DNA of 64,000 nt from JAOUEA01 sp963810945 (GCA_963810945.1 CAWEPI010000008.1:1240001-1304000), one strand, 5' to 3'. Counted from the first letter of the stretch, positions 9,088 through 18,309 are shown. Numbers and translations are program-made. Notes: a model not told the origin generated them from the sequence alone.

Positions 9088-10119
9088 GCGACGCCTCCTC
9101 GCTCGGCCGCCTCGGCGACCGCGCGGATCGTGTCCACGTCCGTGGTCTGGGCGAGCAGCGTCGTGACGCCCGCGTCGCGATAGGCCTGCAGGCGCTCGGC
9201 CACCTGGGCCATCGGCCCCACGAGTGTGAGCTCGTCCACCATCGCGTCGGTCACGGCCGCGGTCGCCTCCGCGCGGTCGCCGGCCAGGGAGTGCTCCTGG
9301 ATCCGCGCCGCCTCGGCCGCGAAGCCGTAGCGCGTCACGAGCGCGTTGTAGAAGTTGGCCTCCCTCGATCCGAACGCGCCCACGTAGCGGGCGATCGTGG
9401 CACGCATCGTGTCCCGGCAGGCGGCGAGGTCGTCGCCGATCGCCACCCAGACCATCGGCGCAACGTCGAGCGCGCCGCGCGCCGGGTCGCGCCGCGCCGC
9501 GCCCTCGCGCAGCGGCTCCGCGAACACGTCGGGGCGGTCGGGCGAGAAGAGGATCGGCATCCATCCGTCGGCGATCTCGGCGGCGAGGGCCACGTTGCGC
9601 GGCCCCATCGCGGCGAGGTAGACGGGGATCGCGGAACGGAGCGGCCTGATGTTGGTCTTGAGCGGCTTGCCCAGCCCGGTCCCGCCCACCGCCGGCAGCC
9701 GGTAGTGGCGGCCGTCGTAAGCGACGGGCGCCTCTCGCGCCACGACCGCGCGCACGATGTCGACGTACGCGCGCGTGCGCTCGAGCGGGTCGTCGAAGAC
9801 CGCGCCGTGCCAGCCCTCGGCCACCTGCGGTCCCGACGTGCCGAGGCCCAGGCGGAACCGACCGCCGCTCAGGTGATCGATCGTGCAGGCGGCCATCGCC
9901 GCGTTGGCGGGGGTTCGGGCCGGCATCTGCGCCACGCCCACGCCCACGCCGATGCGCTCCGGTGTGCGCCGCCATCCACGTGGCGAGCACCATCGCGTCG
10001 GACCCCCACGTCTCCGAGGCCCAGACGGAATCGAGGCCCAGGCGCTCGGCCTCGCGCGCGAGCGGCACCACGTCGTGCGGGGTTCCCTCCCAGTGGCGGA
10101 CGTGGATCCCGATGCGCAC
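9084..10119 (-). CDS. LLM-class F420-dependent oxidoreductase (one frameshift)
   Basis: About 345 codons. The N-terminus MRIGIHVRHWEG...EAERLGLDSVWASETWGSDAMVLATWMAAHT and the continuation ERIGVGVGVAQMPARTPANAAMAA lie in different frames, joined near 9960; the rest runs to 9084 intact. LSGGRFRLGLGTSGPQV and PVYLAAMGPRNVALAAEIADGWMP are hallmark luciferase-like F420-binding segments. It transfers hydride with F420. The GTG start at 10119 follows TATCCT by six bases (leaderless). It is coupled to an acyl-CoA dehydrogenase, so a role in lipid or acyl-chain redox is possible (inference). Confidence 0.88.
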
Positions 10120-10125
10120 GGGCGA

Positions 10126-10131
10126 AGGATA
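10126..10131 (-). promoter_or_regulatory. Leaderless -10 element of the LLM/acyl-CoA dehydrogenase pair
   Basis: TATCCT, six bases, then GTG at 10119. Confidence 0.5.
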
Positions 10132-10165
10132 GCGGGGCGCGCTCGTCGTCCGTGAGGCGGGAGGC

Positions 10166-10723
10166 CTACGCGCCGGTCGCGTCTCCGGCGATCGCGGCCT
10201 CGAGCCGGTCGAGGAACGGGGCCTGCGCCGCCTTGATCTTGACGCGCGCCCGCTTCATCCCGAACCACTCCACGCGATCGATCTCCGGGAACGTCTGGGT
10301 CTTGCCCGATCTGGGCGGCCACTCCATCTCGAACGTGTTGCTCACCGCGGCGGCGGGGTCCAGGTCGCCCTCGACCGCCCAAGCGACCACCCGCTTGCCG
10401 GACTTCTGGCGGACCTCGCCCAGCTCGATCATCGGGGCGTCGGCGTCGATCGGGTGTCCGGCCTCCTCCGCGAACTCACGTCGCGCGACGTCGATCAGTT
10501 CCTCCCCGGGCTCGACCTCGCCCTTCAGCACCGTCCAGTCGTCGTCGTCGTTCTTCCGCGCGAAGTAGGGGCTGCCCGGATGGCCGAGGAGGACCTCGAG
10601 CCGTCCGTCGCTGCGGCGCCACAGGAGGATCCCGGCGCTCAGCCGGCCCGCCTTGTTCTGCTTGGGCTTCTTCGGAGGAGCCATCGGCCCGATGATGCCA
10701 TGCGCCGTTCGTGCGTCGGTCAT
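10166..10723 (-). CDS. NUDIX hydrolase
   Basis: 185 residues. The Nudix box is complete: GEVEPGEELIDVARREFAEEAG matches Gx5Ex7REUxEExGU at residues ~67-89. It begins with a Lys-rich PPKKPKQNKAG stretch and SAGILLWRRSDGRLEVLLGHPG, as in actinobacterial NUDIX proteins of the diadenosine-polyphosphate-like group. It hydrolyses a nucleoside diphosphate linked to another group. Start: ATG 10723 has GGGGAG directly before it; ATG 10684 (MAPPKK) is an alternative without a site. Located downstream of the NTF2-like gene on the same strand, 27 nt apart. Confidence 0.85.
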   Translation of the reverse strand: MTDARTAHGIIGPMAPPKKPKQNKAGRLSAGILLWRRSDGRLEVLLGHPGSPYFARKNDDDDWTVLKGEVEPGEELIDVARREFAEEAGHPIDADAPMIELGEVRQKSGKRVVAWAVEGDLDPAAAVSNTFEMEWPPRSGKTQTFPEIDRVEWFGMKRARVKIKAAQAPFLDRLEAAIAGDATGA

Positions 10724-10750
10724 CTCCCCGTTGCGGGAGGGTCTGGCCGG

Positions 10751-11281
10751 TCACTTCGTCGGTGGGGCGGGAACCGTAGCCGTCTCGAAGTTCCACTGGC
10801 GGATGATCTTGCCGCTCGCGATCTTCACCACCGCGATACCGGAACCCCGGCCGTGACCCGCGTAGCGATAGGCGAACGTCGTGAACGCGCCGTCCGGCGT
10901 GGTGTCGATATGGCCCACCTGCGTCAGCGAGAACGCCGGTCCCTTGCCGCGCGCGTCGGCGACGATGGCCTTGATGCCGACCATCTTCGTGCCGTCGGCC
11001 TCGACCACGACGGCGTCGGGCGCGTACACGTCGGCGAGCGCGGTCGGAGCCGCCGCATCCCACGCGGTCACGGCGTTCTGGACCACGTGCTCGGCGGCCG
11101 TCCGGTGGTAGCGCTGATACGTCGTCCAGCCGGCGAGCGCCAGGAACGCCAGCGTCGTGAAGATGAGCGCGCCGATCAGCCACGGCATCGCCCTCGGCTG
11201 CTCGGGTCCCGCCTGGGGGTGTGCCCCGGAGACCGTCTCGATGACCGGGGTCGTCTTGCGGACCTGCTGCTTCTGCACCAT
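10751..11281 (-). CDS. Membrane-anchored SnoaL/NTF2-like protein
   Basis: 176 residues. The ATG at 11281 has GGAAGG upstream. A cytosolic ~35-residue tail is followed by one membrane helix (MPWLIGALIFTTLAFLALAGW), then an exported domain: VQNAVTAWDAAAPTALADVYAPDAVVVEADG and later a beta-strand run ending IIRQWNFET, the pattern of SnoaL/NTF2-like polyketide-cyclase-fold proteins. No catalytic residues can be assigned. It could bind a small ligand outside the membrane. It may be cotranscribed with the NUDIX gene. Confidence 0.65.
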   Translation of the reverse strand: MVQKQQVRKTTPVIETVSGAHPQAGPEQPRAMPWLIGALIFTTLAFLALAGWTTYQRYHRTAAEHVVQNAVTAWDAAAPTALADVYAPDAVVVEADGTKMVGIKAIVADARGKGPAFSLTQVGHIDTTPDGAFTTFAYRYAGHGRGSGIAVVKIASGKIIRQWNFETATVPAPPTK

Positions 11282-11463
11282 GCTGCCGCCTTCCAAGCCG
11301 GACCGTGCGACGCCGACGCGCCGCCAGGGTCCATCACACGCCCGCGAAGGTAAGGGCCGCCCCAAGAGAGGCCCCAGGCACGGGCAAGAACCGAGGAACC
11401 CCCCATTCGTCCCACTCGTGCGGTGAACGAGGGAGGTCTAGGGTGTCGGCAGGGAGGCGGTTC

Positions 11464-12669
11464 GTGAAACGACGTCTCGCACTGCTCGGGACCCTGGCCT
11501 TGGTGCTCTTCGTCCCGCTCGGAACGGCGCAAGCTGCCGCGGGTGACCTCGACACCACGTTCGGTGGCGACGGGATCGTGAGGAGCGGTGTCTTGGCGCC
11601 GGCCAGCGTCTTCTTCCACGTCAGCCACGCCGACACGTCGGTCGAGGTGGACGAGCGCGATCGCGTGTTGCTCGGCGGCTTCAGCCCCTCCGCCAAGGGC
11701 CCGGTCGTGGTCCGCTTCACGGCCGACGGCGCCGTCGATCCCGTGTGGGGCAGGCGGTTCCTTCCCGGGACCGGTCGCGTGGTGGGCCTCGCCGTCGTCG
11801 GCCGCAAGGTTCTCGTCGGCGTTCAGGGCGGCCAGATCGAACGGCTGAACGCGAACGGCTCGCTCGACCGGACGTTCGGCGACGCCGGCGTCGTTGACAC
11901 CGGGATCTCGCTGGTCGACATGGGCGTCGATCCGCGCGGGAGGACGTTCGCGGCGGGGAGGACCGGCCTGGCCAAGGTGTCGCCTTCCGGTGGCGCGTTC
12001 ACGATCTCGTCGATCTGTCTGGGTGGCGGCGGGGTCTGCGGTCGGGTCACCGCGCTGGCCGTCTCCCCGAGCAAGGTCTATGTGGCGGGCAGCGCGCTTC
12101 CCGGCACCAGCCCGGACTGGGACAGCGCCATCGTGGGTCGGTACCTCCCGAGAGGAGCGCTCGATACGGGCTACGGATCCGGCGGGTACGCGTGGCTCGA
12201 CCCCGCCGCGGCCACGCAGCACGACTCGTCGACCGCGACCGACGTCGCGGTGTCCGCCACGACCGGCCGCGTCTCGATGGTGGGCGAGATCTGCCGCGAC
12301 TTCTGTGATCACGACGGCAGTTTCGTCGCGCGCTTCACGCCGGCGGGAACGGTCGATGCCGGGTTCGACGGGAACGTGTACTTCGGCGATGACGCGGGCG
12401 GGGGATCCTCCGACTCCTACCCGTTCGGCGTCGCCCTCCAGGGCGGGAAGACGATCATCGTCGGGATCGATGACTACTGCGACGACGGCCAACACGGCTA
12501 TTGCTTCGGGGTGGAGCGGCTGACGCCGACGGGAGCGCGCGACACGACCTTCGCGGGGACCGGCTACACGCACACGGCGGACGCGCCGGGACAGGCCGCA
12601 GATGTCCGGGTCGCGCACGGCAAGATCGTCGTCTCGGGCGGCCAGTACGTCGTGCGGTATCTCGGGTAG
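11464..12669 (+). CDS. Secreted delta-60 repeat beta-propeller protein
   Basis: 401 residues. GTG at 11464 has GGGAGGC nine bases upstream and opens a signal peptide (MKRRLALLGTLALVLFVPLGTAQA-A). At least four repeats carry the delta-60 pattern GxLDxTFGxxGxV (GDLDTTFGGDGIV, GSLDRTFGDAGVV, GALDTGYGSGGYA, GARDTTFAGTGYT). Such proteins are exported, probably seven-bladed propellers; the function is not established. The Cys pairs in ICLGGGGVC and ICRDFC could form disulfides. Confidence 0.75.
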   Translation: MKRRLALLGTLALVLFVPLGTAQAAAGDLDTTFGGDGIVRSGVLAPASVFFHVSHADTSVEVDERDRVLLGGFSPSAKGPVVVRFTADGAVDPVWGRRFLPGTGRVVGLAVVGRKVLVGVQGGQIERLNANGSLDRTFGDAGVVDTGISLVDMGVDPRGRTFAAGRTGLAKVSPSGGAFTISSICLGGGGVCGRVTALAVSPSKVYVAGSALPGTSPDWDSAIVGRYLPRGALDTGYGSGGYAWLDPAAATQHDSSTATDVAVSATTGRVSMVGEICRDFCDHDGSFVARFTPAGTVDAGFDGNVYFGDDAGGGSSDSYPFGVALQGGKTIIVGIDDYCDDGQHGYCFGVERLTPTGARDTTFAGTGYTHTADAPGQAADVRVAHGKIVVSGGQYVVRYLG

Positions 12670-12763
12670 TCACCCGCTCAGTTGTGGCGGCGCCGTGACG
12701 GTTGCGTGGCGCTCGCGTGGATGCCCTTCCCCCGCAACGGCTCGATGAGGAACGCTGGCCGCG

Positions 12764-13090
12764 ATGCTGTTCGCAACCGGCGACGTCACCAGTTCGGGGG
12801 ACAACCTCTTCTTCGTCTCGCTGCTCCTCGTGCTGGGCTGGTTCGTGATGTCGCTCGGGCTGATGCTCGCCGGGTGGACGGGCCATGGATCGGCGAAGAC
12901 GATCGGCCTCGCGGGACTCTTCGGGCTCGCCGGGCTGGTCGGGGGCACGCTCGCGGGCGGCGGAGGTGGACCCGTCGCCATCGTCGATTCGATCACGCTC
13001 GGATGCGTCGTCGCCGGCATGGGCTGGGTCGTCGCAGCTGCCGTTGGCCTCATGTCGTGGATCGAGGTGCGTCCCCTGAGCGCGGAGTGA
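12764..13090 (+). CDS. Small integral membrane protein, unknown
   Basis: 108 residues with three hydrophobic helices (NLFFVSLLLVLGWFVMSLGLML; IGLAGLFGLAGLVGGTLAG; LGCVVAGMGWVVAAAVGLMSW). There is no convincing ribosome-binding site, so the exact start is uncertain. The hydrophobic pattern and codon use support a real gene. A second small membrane ORF follows 31 nt later; the two may be a unit. Confidence 0.5.
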   Translation: MLFATGDVTSSGDNLFFVSLLLVLGWFVMSLGLMLAGWTGHGSAKTIGLAGLFGLAGLVGGTLAGGGGGPVAIVDSITLGCVVAGMGWVVAAAVGLMSWIEVRPLSAE

Positions 13091-13121
13091 GGTCCGCGCG
13101 CTCTGGGGCGGCGCGATCGCC

Positions 13122-13424
13122 ATGGTGCTCCTCGCCGTCGTGTTGACCCAGTGGGTGTTCGTCCCCGCCTTCGTCGGGATCGACGAGCACGAGCAGCTGA
13201 TCCCGACGAGCCCGCGGTTGGTCCTGATCCAGAGGACGCTCACGGCCCTGGTCACCCTCAGGAGGGTGATCTGGGTGGACGCGGCGATCGCGGCATCCAC
13301 GTTCCTCGTCGTCCTGCAGGTGCGCTCCGGGCGTGCGCGTCGCGTCGCCGACGCCCGGAGCGCGATCGCTTCCTCGGTGGCCGGTTCGTCGCCGACCCCC
13401 CCCGGCGGCGACTCGAGCGGCTAG
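13122..13424 (+). CDS. Small membrane protein, unknown
   Basis: 100 residues with an N-terminal helix (MVLLAVVLTQWVFVPAFVG), a second one (VIWVDAAIAASTFLVVLQV), and a Ser/Pro-rich tail. No family is recognised and no good ribosome site is visible. It ends six bases before a perfect 11-bp hairpin, which would serve as its terminator. Confidence 0.42.
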   Translation: MVLLAVVLTQWVFVPAFVGIDEHEQLIPTSPRLVLIQRTLTALVTLRRVIWVDAAIAASTFLVVLQVRSGRARRVADARSAIASSVAGSSPTPPGGDSSG

Positions 13425-13429
13425 CGGAA

Positions 13430-13456
13430 GGGCCGGGTCCATATCGGACCCGGCCC
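13430..13456. terminator. Perfect 11-bp hairpin, bidirectional terminator
   Basis: GGGCCGGGTCC, five-base loop ATATC, GGACCCGGCCC. It lies between convergent units: the small membrane gene on the plus strand and the structured unit on the minus strand. There is no long T-run on either side. Confidence 0.7.
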
Positions 13457-13695
13457 GTTCGCCGTTTCAGAGCCTCACGAGCGCTTCCGGCCTCCGAGGA
13501 GGCTTCGTCCGGTAGACCAGCCGGAACCCGTGAGGTCGGTGAGCTGGTGTGGATTCTGCCGGTCGCCCGGCAAGCGGGCTGGGCGGGTGGCCCTGGCCCG
13601 CGAGGGACGGCTAACAGCCAGTCACCTCGAGGGTCTCCTGCTGTTCATGCAAGTTGGACCACCTCCTTCCTCTCGTACCCGACATGGTGCGGCAG
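13457..13695 (-). ncRNA. Candidate structured RNA unit
   Basis: Read on the minus strand this gap is packed with hairpins: TGCCGG-GCGA-CCGGCA (a GNRA tetraloop only on this strand, ~13558-13573), GGCT-GTT-AGCC, a GCGGGC/GCCCGC stem, and a nested element in which CCTCAC/GTGAGG encloses TTCCGGC/GCCGGAA, which encloses CCTCC-TC-GGAGG (~13472-13534). It opens with AAGGAGGTGG (13661-13670) and ends in the perfect hairpin at 13430-13456. I do not recognise the family. It could be a regulatory RNA, or the mRNA of the tiny ORFs described separately. The strand choice rests on the GNRA loop and the Shine-Dalgarno. Confidence 0.45.
13467..13652 (-). CDS. Possible small ORF with in-frame TAG inside the structured unit
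   Basis: GGAGGT lies eight bases before a TTG at 13652. This frame encodes MHEQQETLEVTGC, meets TAG (13613-13611), and then stays open for 47 further codons (start PSLAGQGHPP, end HGFRLVYRTKPPRRPEALVRL) to TGA at 13467, directly before the terminator hairpin. An overlapping ATG at 13648 gives only MNSRRPSR. It may be an interrupted gene, a leader peptide followed by RNA, or chance. A single substitution at TAG would make a 61-residue protein. Confidence 0.25.
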
Positions 13696-13732
13696 GTCGG
13701 GCGCTAAGGCAACAACGGAGGTGAGCGGGTTC

Positions 13733-15152
13733 CTACGCGAGTTGCGCGCCGAGCTCGCGGACGACCTGGGGGACCAGGTCCACGTCTTCTTCCCGGGTCC
13801 GCCAGTTCACCAGCGCCGGGCGGAACGCCACGCGGCCGCCGTAGTCGGTGGAGCCGAAGAAGACACGGCCGTCGACGAGCGCCGCCTCGCCGATGCGCCG
13901 GTTGAGGTCGTCGAGCGCGGAACCGTCGGTCGATCCAGGCGGGCGGTAGCGGAAGCAGACGATGTTCAGCGGCACCTCGGCCAGGCGTTCGAGGTCGGGC
14001 GCCGCGTCGACGGCGGCCGCGAGGCGCTGCGCGAGGTCGAGGTCGTGCTCGACGATCGCGCGATGTCCCGCGCGCCCGTACGCGCGCAACGTCGCCCAGA
14101 CGGGGAACGCGCGCGCCCGCCGCGACATCTCCGGCCCGAGGTAGCCCCAGTTCGGCTCGCGGGTCGTCGATGTCGGGGAGATAGGCCGCGCCGGACCCGA
14201 AGACCGCCGGCAGCAGCTTCGGGTCGCGCACGAACGCGAACCCGTTCTCGTAGGGCACGTTCAGCCACTTGTGGCCGTCGGCGATCACCGAGTCGGCGCG
14301 CTCGATGCCCTCCACCAGATGCGCGGTGCGCGGCGAGAGCGCGGCGAACAGCCCGAAGGCCCCGTCCACGTGGAACCAGGCGCCGTGGCGCGCGGCGAGC
14401 TCCGCCATGTCGACGAGCGGGTCGAAGTCCCCGGCGTTCACCTCGCCCGCGCTGCCGATCACGATCGCCGGAGCGCCGTCCAGATCGGCGAGCGCGGCCT
14501 CCATCGCGGCGAGGTCCACCCGTCCCACGGCGTCGCGCGAGAGCTTCCGCACGTTGGCGCGCCCGACCCCCAGCATCCCGAGCGCCTTCACGTCGCTCGG
14601 GTGGGTGTACCCGCTCCCGAGCACGGTGATCGGCGGCGCGGCGGCCAGGCCGAGCTCGTCGACGTCGACGCCCGCGCGCTCGGCGCACCAGCGTCGCGCG
14701 CACCCGAGCGCCACGAAGTTCGCCATCGTGGCGCCGGTCGTGAGCACGCCTCCCCAGGTGGCCGGCAGGCCGAACAGCTCCTTCAGCCAGTCGATCGCCA
14801 CCTGCTCGAGCCGGCCCGCGAGGGGGAGGAGACCCACGCGCCCGGGTTCTGGTCGAGCGCCGATCGTGAGCCAGTCCGCCCCGAGCGCGGCGGGGGTCGT
14901 CCCGCCGTCGACGAAGTGGAAGAACTTGGGCCCTGCGGAGTGCACCGCGCCGTCGATCCCGGCGATCAGCTCCTCCAACGCGGCGACGGCCCCGACGCCC
15001 TGCTCGGGGAGCGGGCCGCCGAAGCCCGCGGCGACCTCGTCGGCGCGGGGATCGCGCACGGGACGGTCGGCGATGCCCTTCAGGTAGGCGGCGGCCTCGC
15101 GCGCGGTCAGGTCGATGACGTCGTCGATCTCGACGGGGTCGGGACGGTCCAC
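13733..15152 (-). CDS. Group II PLP-dependent (aromatic/acidic) amino-acid decarboxylase (one frameshift)
   Basis: About 473 codons, with a break near 14145-14160. The fold-type I decarboxylase signatures are present: FFHFVDGGTTPAALGADWL, TTGATMANFVAL, HVDGAFGLFAAL, and the PLP lysine in SVIADGHKWLNVPYENGF (~residue 295). The small domain continues in the other frame from PNWGYLGPEMSRRARAFPVW, ending with NWRTREEDVDLV. Family members decarboxylate tyrosine, DOPA, glutamate or similar; the substrate is not readable. GTG at 15152 is ten bases after the stop of the HhH gene, so the two likely share a transcript. Confidence 0.87.
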
Positions 15153-15162
15153 GGTGCCGATG

Positions 15163-15717
15163 CTACCTCGCGGCTCCGTGCGCGCTGTACGCCCACAGCG
15201 CGCGGTCCAAGAGCCGGAGCCTCGGGACGTCTGCGCCGGGCAGGTCGAGGCGATCCGCGAGCTCGCGACAGACCGAGAGGTACAGGCCCAGGCTGACGTG
15301 TCCGCCGCTCGCACGGAACAGCCCCGCGGCATGCAGGGTCTCGGTCGCGCGCCAGTCGAAGACGGTGTATCGGTGCGGGTCCCAGACCGCGAGGATCGCG
15401 GACGCGATCGGCTCGCCCACGCCCGAGAGCGAGGTCAGCACGGACGCCCGCTCGACGGCGTCCGGTGCGAACGCGAGCGACGTGATCGCGCGGACGCGTC
15501 GCCCGTCGTTCAGCTCGAGGCGCGAGCGGGCGCGCGGCGACTTCCACGTGCCGATCGTCACGAACTCCCCGCGCGTGAGGTGGCCGCGCGCCCGCACGGT
15601 CGCGGACAGGTCCGAGAAGAGGTGCTCCTCGAACGCGGCATCGGCGTCGGACACGTCCTCGAGGTATCGATCGCTCCACCGGAGCACGAACGCATCGTCG
15701 ATCCGCAACCGCCCCAC
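15163..15717 (-). CDS. HhH-GPD-like protein of unknown function
   Basis: 184 residues. GTG at 15717 has GGGAGGG upstream; longer frames are not supported. The central LTSLSGVGEPIASAILAVWDPHRYTVFDWRA resembles the helix-hairpin-helix plus following strand of HhH-GPD DNA-glycosylase relatives (GVGxxxAxxxL), but a clear catalytic Asp/Lys pair is not certain. Many such standalone actinobacterial proteins are only annotated as hypothetical. It precedes the decarboxylase with ten bases between. Confidence 0.6.
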   Translation of the reverse strand: MGRLRIDDAFVLRWSDRYLEDVSDADAAFEEHLFSDLSATVRARGHLTRGEFVTIGTWKSPRARSRLELNDGRRVRAITSLAFAPDAVERASVLTSLSGVGEPIASAILAVWDPHRYTVFDWRATETLHAAGLFRASGGHVSLGLYLSVCRELADRLDLPGADVPRLRLLDRALWAYSAHGAAR

Positions 15718-15772
15718 GCCATCCCTCCCTGAGATCCGTCTGCGGGAAGGGTAGTCGGGGGTCCGGACGAGC

Positions 15773-16282
15773 CTAAGCGGGGTGCACTCCGGGGCGCACG
15801 CCCGAAACGTGCACGACCCCTTCGCATGGCTGCAGCACAGCCGGGATGAAGAGGGGCGCGACGGCGTTCGGCGCCGTGATTTGCGCGACACTCGACGTCG
15901 GGCACCGCCCACCGGACGAGACGTCGCTGTAGCTCGTGCGGAACGTGGCGGAGTCGCCGGAGGCGAGCCGCACGTTGGTGGGAGCGGGCTTGAGATCCGT
16001 CTTCACGTGGGTGGTGATGGGTCGCCCTTGCTTGCCGAACAGCCGGATGTCCGGATAGCCGTTGAGCTTGCACGAGGTCTTCGAGAGGTTGGTGAACACC
16101 CATGCCCCGAAGATGGTGCCGGCGGCCCCCTGGGTGCCGTTGGACCGGACGCCGAGCTGGTTCCGGGTGCAGTTGGCGAGCGGCGCCCGCGTCGCGTGGA
16201 TCGAGGCGAACGCGGCGGGCAGGGCCCCGATCACCACGGTTGCGATCACGATCCCGGCGATCAGTGTTCTGGTCCGTCTCAT
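15773..16282 (-). CDS. Secreted DUF4232-type protein
   Basis: 169 residues. ATG at 16282 has AGAGGAGGT seven bases upstream. Signal peptide MRRTRTLIAGIVIATVVIGALPAAFA. The mature part follows the DUF4232 pattern common in actinobacteria: CTRNQLGV...GAAGTIFGAWVFTNLSKTSCKLNGYPDIRLFG..., with conserved cysteines (four seen) likely forming disulfides. Function unknown; extracellular or lipid-face beta-sandwich proteins. It stands alone. Confidence 0.75.
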   Translation of the reverse strand: MRRTRTLIAGIVIATVVIGALPAAFASIHATRAPLANCTRNQLGVRSNGTQGAAGTIFGAWVFTNLSKTSCKLNGYPDIRLFGKQGRPITTHVKTDLKPAPTNVRLASGDSATFRTSYSDVSSGGRCPTSSVAQITAPNAVAPLFIPAVLQPCEGVVHVSGVRPGVHPA

Positions 16283-16456
16283 GGAGACCTCCTCTTCGCT
16301 CGTGCTCGGGAGTTTGGGCCTACCCCGTTCACCTTCATGGGAGGAGCCGATCGATGGCGATCTTGCTCGAGCTTCGGCCCATCGGAACATCCTGCGCTCA
16401 TCGAGCACGTTTCGCAGCGCAACCGGAAGTGCCCGAGGGGGGCGACCTGAGCGCCG

Positions 16457-16687
16457 CTACGTCAGATCGTCCGGCCGATCGGATCGGTGACGTCGCGCTC
16501 GATCCCGTGGACCGGATCGAGAGGTCAGTAGCACCACGGTTCCCAGGACGACGCACGCGATCCCGATCCACATCCAGAACGGGGAGCCGGTCATGAAGCT
16601 CCCCGTGAGCGTGCCGTAGCCCTGGAACGTCCAGATGGCCCCGACGACGAGCAAGGCGACGCCCACGAGGACCCGACCCCGTCGCAT
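16457..16687 (-). CDS. Small two-helix membrane protein
   Basis: 76 residues: MRRGRVLVGVALLVVGAIWTF (helix 1), FWMWIGIACVVLGTVVLLTS (helix 2), and a basic RARRHR tail. Proteins of this layout are frequent in actinobacteria but uncharacterised. ATG 16687 begins at a natural helix boundary; the ribosome site is weak. Confidence 0.55.
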   Translation of the reverse strand: MRRGRVLVGVALLVVGAIWTFQGYGTLTGSFMTGSPFWMWIGIACVVLGTVVLLTSRSGPRDRARRHRSDRPDDLT

Positions 16688-17001
16688 GTCTCCACTCTCG
16701 CACGCGTCGGAAGATCAGGAGACCGATATCTCGGTGGTCGTCCTCGGCCCTGAGAGCTCGTCTCTTCCTGAGAAGCCCACACACTCACCGACCGCGTGTC
16801 GATGGCGGGTGGACGCCGTCCTCCGGAGCCACGAGGTCCGTATCCCTTGGTAGAGGTCCGTATCCCTGGTGATGGAGGGACGGACGGCCCACCGCATCGG
16901 GGTCCCGAGGAACGAGGATGCCATGGAGGGTGTGCAAGTACGAAACGAGCGATAGGGCTAGGGTGGTGATGCGACTGAGTCGCCACCAGGGAGGTGGGTC
17001 C
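16688..17001. promoter_or_regulatory. Divergent control region with tandem 15-bp direct repeats
   Basis: No gene is seen here. GAGGTCCGTATCCCT occurs twice, at 16833-16847 and 16853-16867, exactly 20 bp apart, i.e. about two helical turns, which suggests a regulator bound in tandem upstream of the sugar importer. A TAGGGT-type -10 sequence lies near 16956-16965, and GGGAGGTGGG precedes the ATG at 17002. Confidence 0.45.
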
Positions 17002-18233
17002 ATGAGATCCATACGGAAACCGCTCGCGCTCATCGGTACGCTGCTGCTGTTCGCGGTCGTGCTGGCGGCGTGCAGCTCTTCGAACGACAACACGTCGTCA
17101 GCCACGACATCGGCGTCGGCGTCGGTGCCGCAGATCAAAGCGGGCGACTTCACCGCCGACTTCGCGGTGATGACCCAACTGAAGGACCTCGCCGCACAGG
17201 GCGACGGTCTGATCGGCGTGCTCCTGCCGGACACCGTGACGTCGACCCGCTACACGCAGTACGACGCGCCGTTCCTGAAGAAGGCGTTCGAGACCGCGGG
17301 CCTGACGTCGGACCAGTACAAGATCGACAACGCCGAAGGCAAGGTGTCCACGATGCAGACCCAGGCCGAGGCGGACATCAGCGCCGGCGCCTCCGTCCTG
17401 CTGATCGACCCGATCGACACGGGCAGCGGCGCGGCGATCGAGTCCAAGGCCGAGGCAGCGGGCGTGAAGGTGATCGACTACGACCGCCTCGTCACGGGCG
17501 GCCCCGCCGACCGCTACTACGTGAGCTTCAACAACGTGCAGGTCGGCAAGCTGATCGGTGAGGGCGAGGTGAGCTGCATCTCGGCCTGGAAGGTGAAGGA
17601 CCCGCACCTCCTGATCATGGACGGCGACCCCACCGACAACAACGCGAAGCTCTTCGCGCAGGGCTACAACGGCGTGCTGAAGCCGCATTTCGCTGACGGC
17701 TCCTACACCAAGGTCGGCGAGCCGGCCGGCACGTGGGACCCGCCGACGACCCAGACGAACTTCGAGCAGCAGTTCACGGCCCACCCGGAGATCAACGCGG
17801 TCATCACGCCGAACGACGACAACGCGAACGCCGTGATCTCGGTGCTGCAGAAGGACGAGATCCCGGCGAACACGTTCCCGACCACCGGTCAGGACGCGTC
17901 GCTGCCGGGCCTGCAGAACATCCTCAAGGGCTACCAGTGCGGGACGGTGTACAAGCCCTTCTACGCCGAGGCGCAGGCCGCCGTGGCGTTGGCGATCTAC
18001 CTGCGCGCCGGGGTAACGCCGCCGTCCACGCTGGTGAACTCGAAGACGCAGGACACGGACGATCGGTGAGGACATCGCGTCCGTCTACACGGTGCCGATC
18101 TGGGTCACCTCCGACAACATGGCGAGCCACGGTCGATCGACGGACGACGAACACGACGGGGATCGGACCGACGGCGGCCGACGTCTGCACGGGCTCGCTG
18201 CAGAGCGCCTGCACGAAGGCAGGGATAAGCTAG
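17002..18233 (+). CDS. Sugar ABC transporter substrate-binding lipoprotein, xylose/ribose type (two frameshifts)
   Basis: About 410 codons. Signal peptide with lipobox LAAC (Cys ~25), then the periplasmic-binding-protein family I fold: IGVLLPDTVTSTRYTQYDAPFLKKAF, ADISAGASVLLIDPID, KVIDYDRLV, INAVITPNDDNANAVI, PTTGQDASLPGLQNILKGYQCGTVYKPF, closely XylF-like. The conserved C-terminus continues across frame breaks at ~18065 and ~18125 (VPIWVTSDNM, then TAADVC...SACTKAGIS). Anchored outside the membrane, it delivers a monosaccharide to the permease. ATG 17002 has GGGAGGTGGG. First gene of a binding protein-ATPase-permease operon. Confidence 0.9.
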
Positions 18234-18309
18234 CCGCGACGCGAAGGGGGTCGGGCCGCACACGCGTGCGGCTCGACCTCCGTTCCTGCACACCGGAGCT
18301 CAGGAGGAC

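Noticed and set aside
13655..13675. ACCACCTCCTT resembling the 16S rRNA 3' end (anti-Shine-Dalgarno)
   Set aside because: It is simply the complement of a strong Shine-Dalgarno on the minus strand; no 16S sequence surrounds it.
17098..18075. 325-codon minus-strand frame across the binding-protein gene
   Set aside because: Antisense shadow of a clear substrate-binding lipoprotein.
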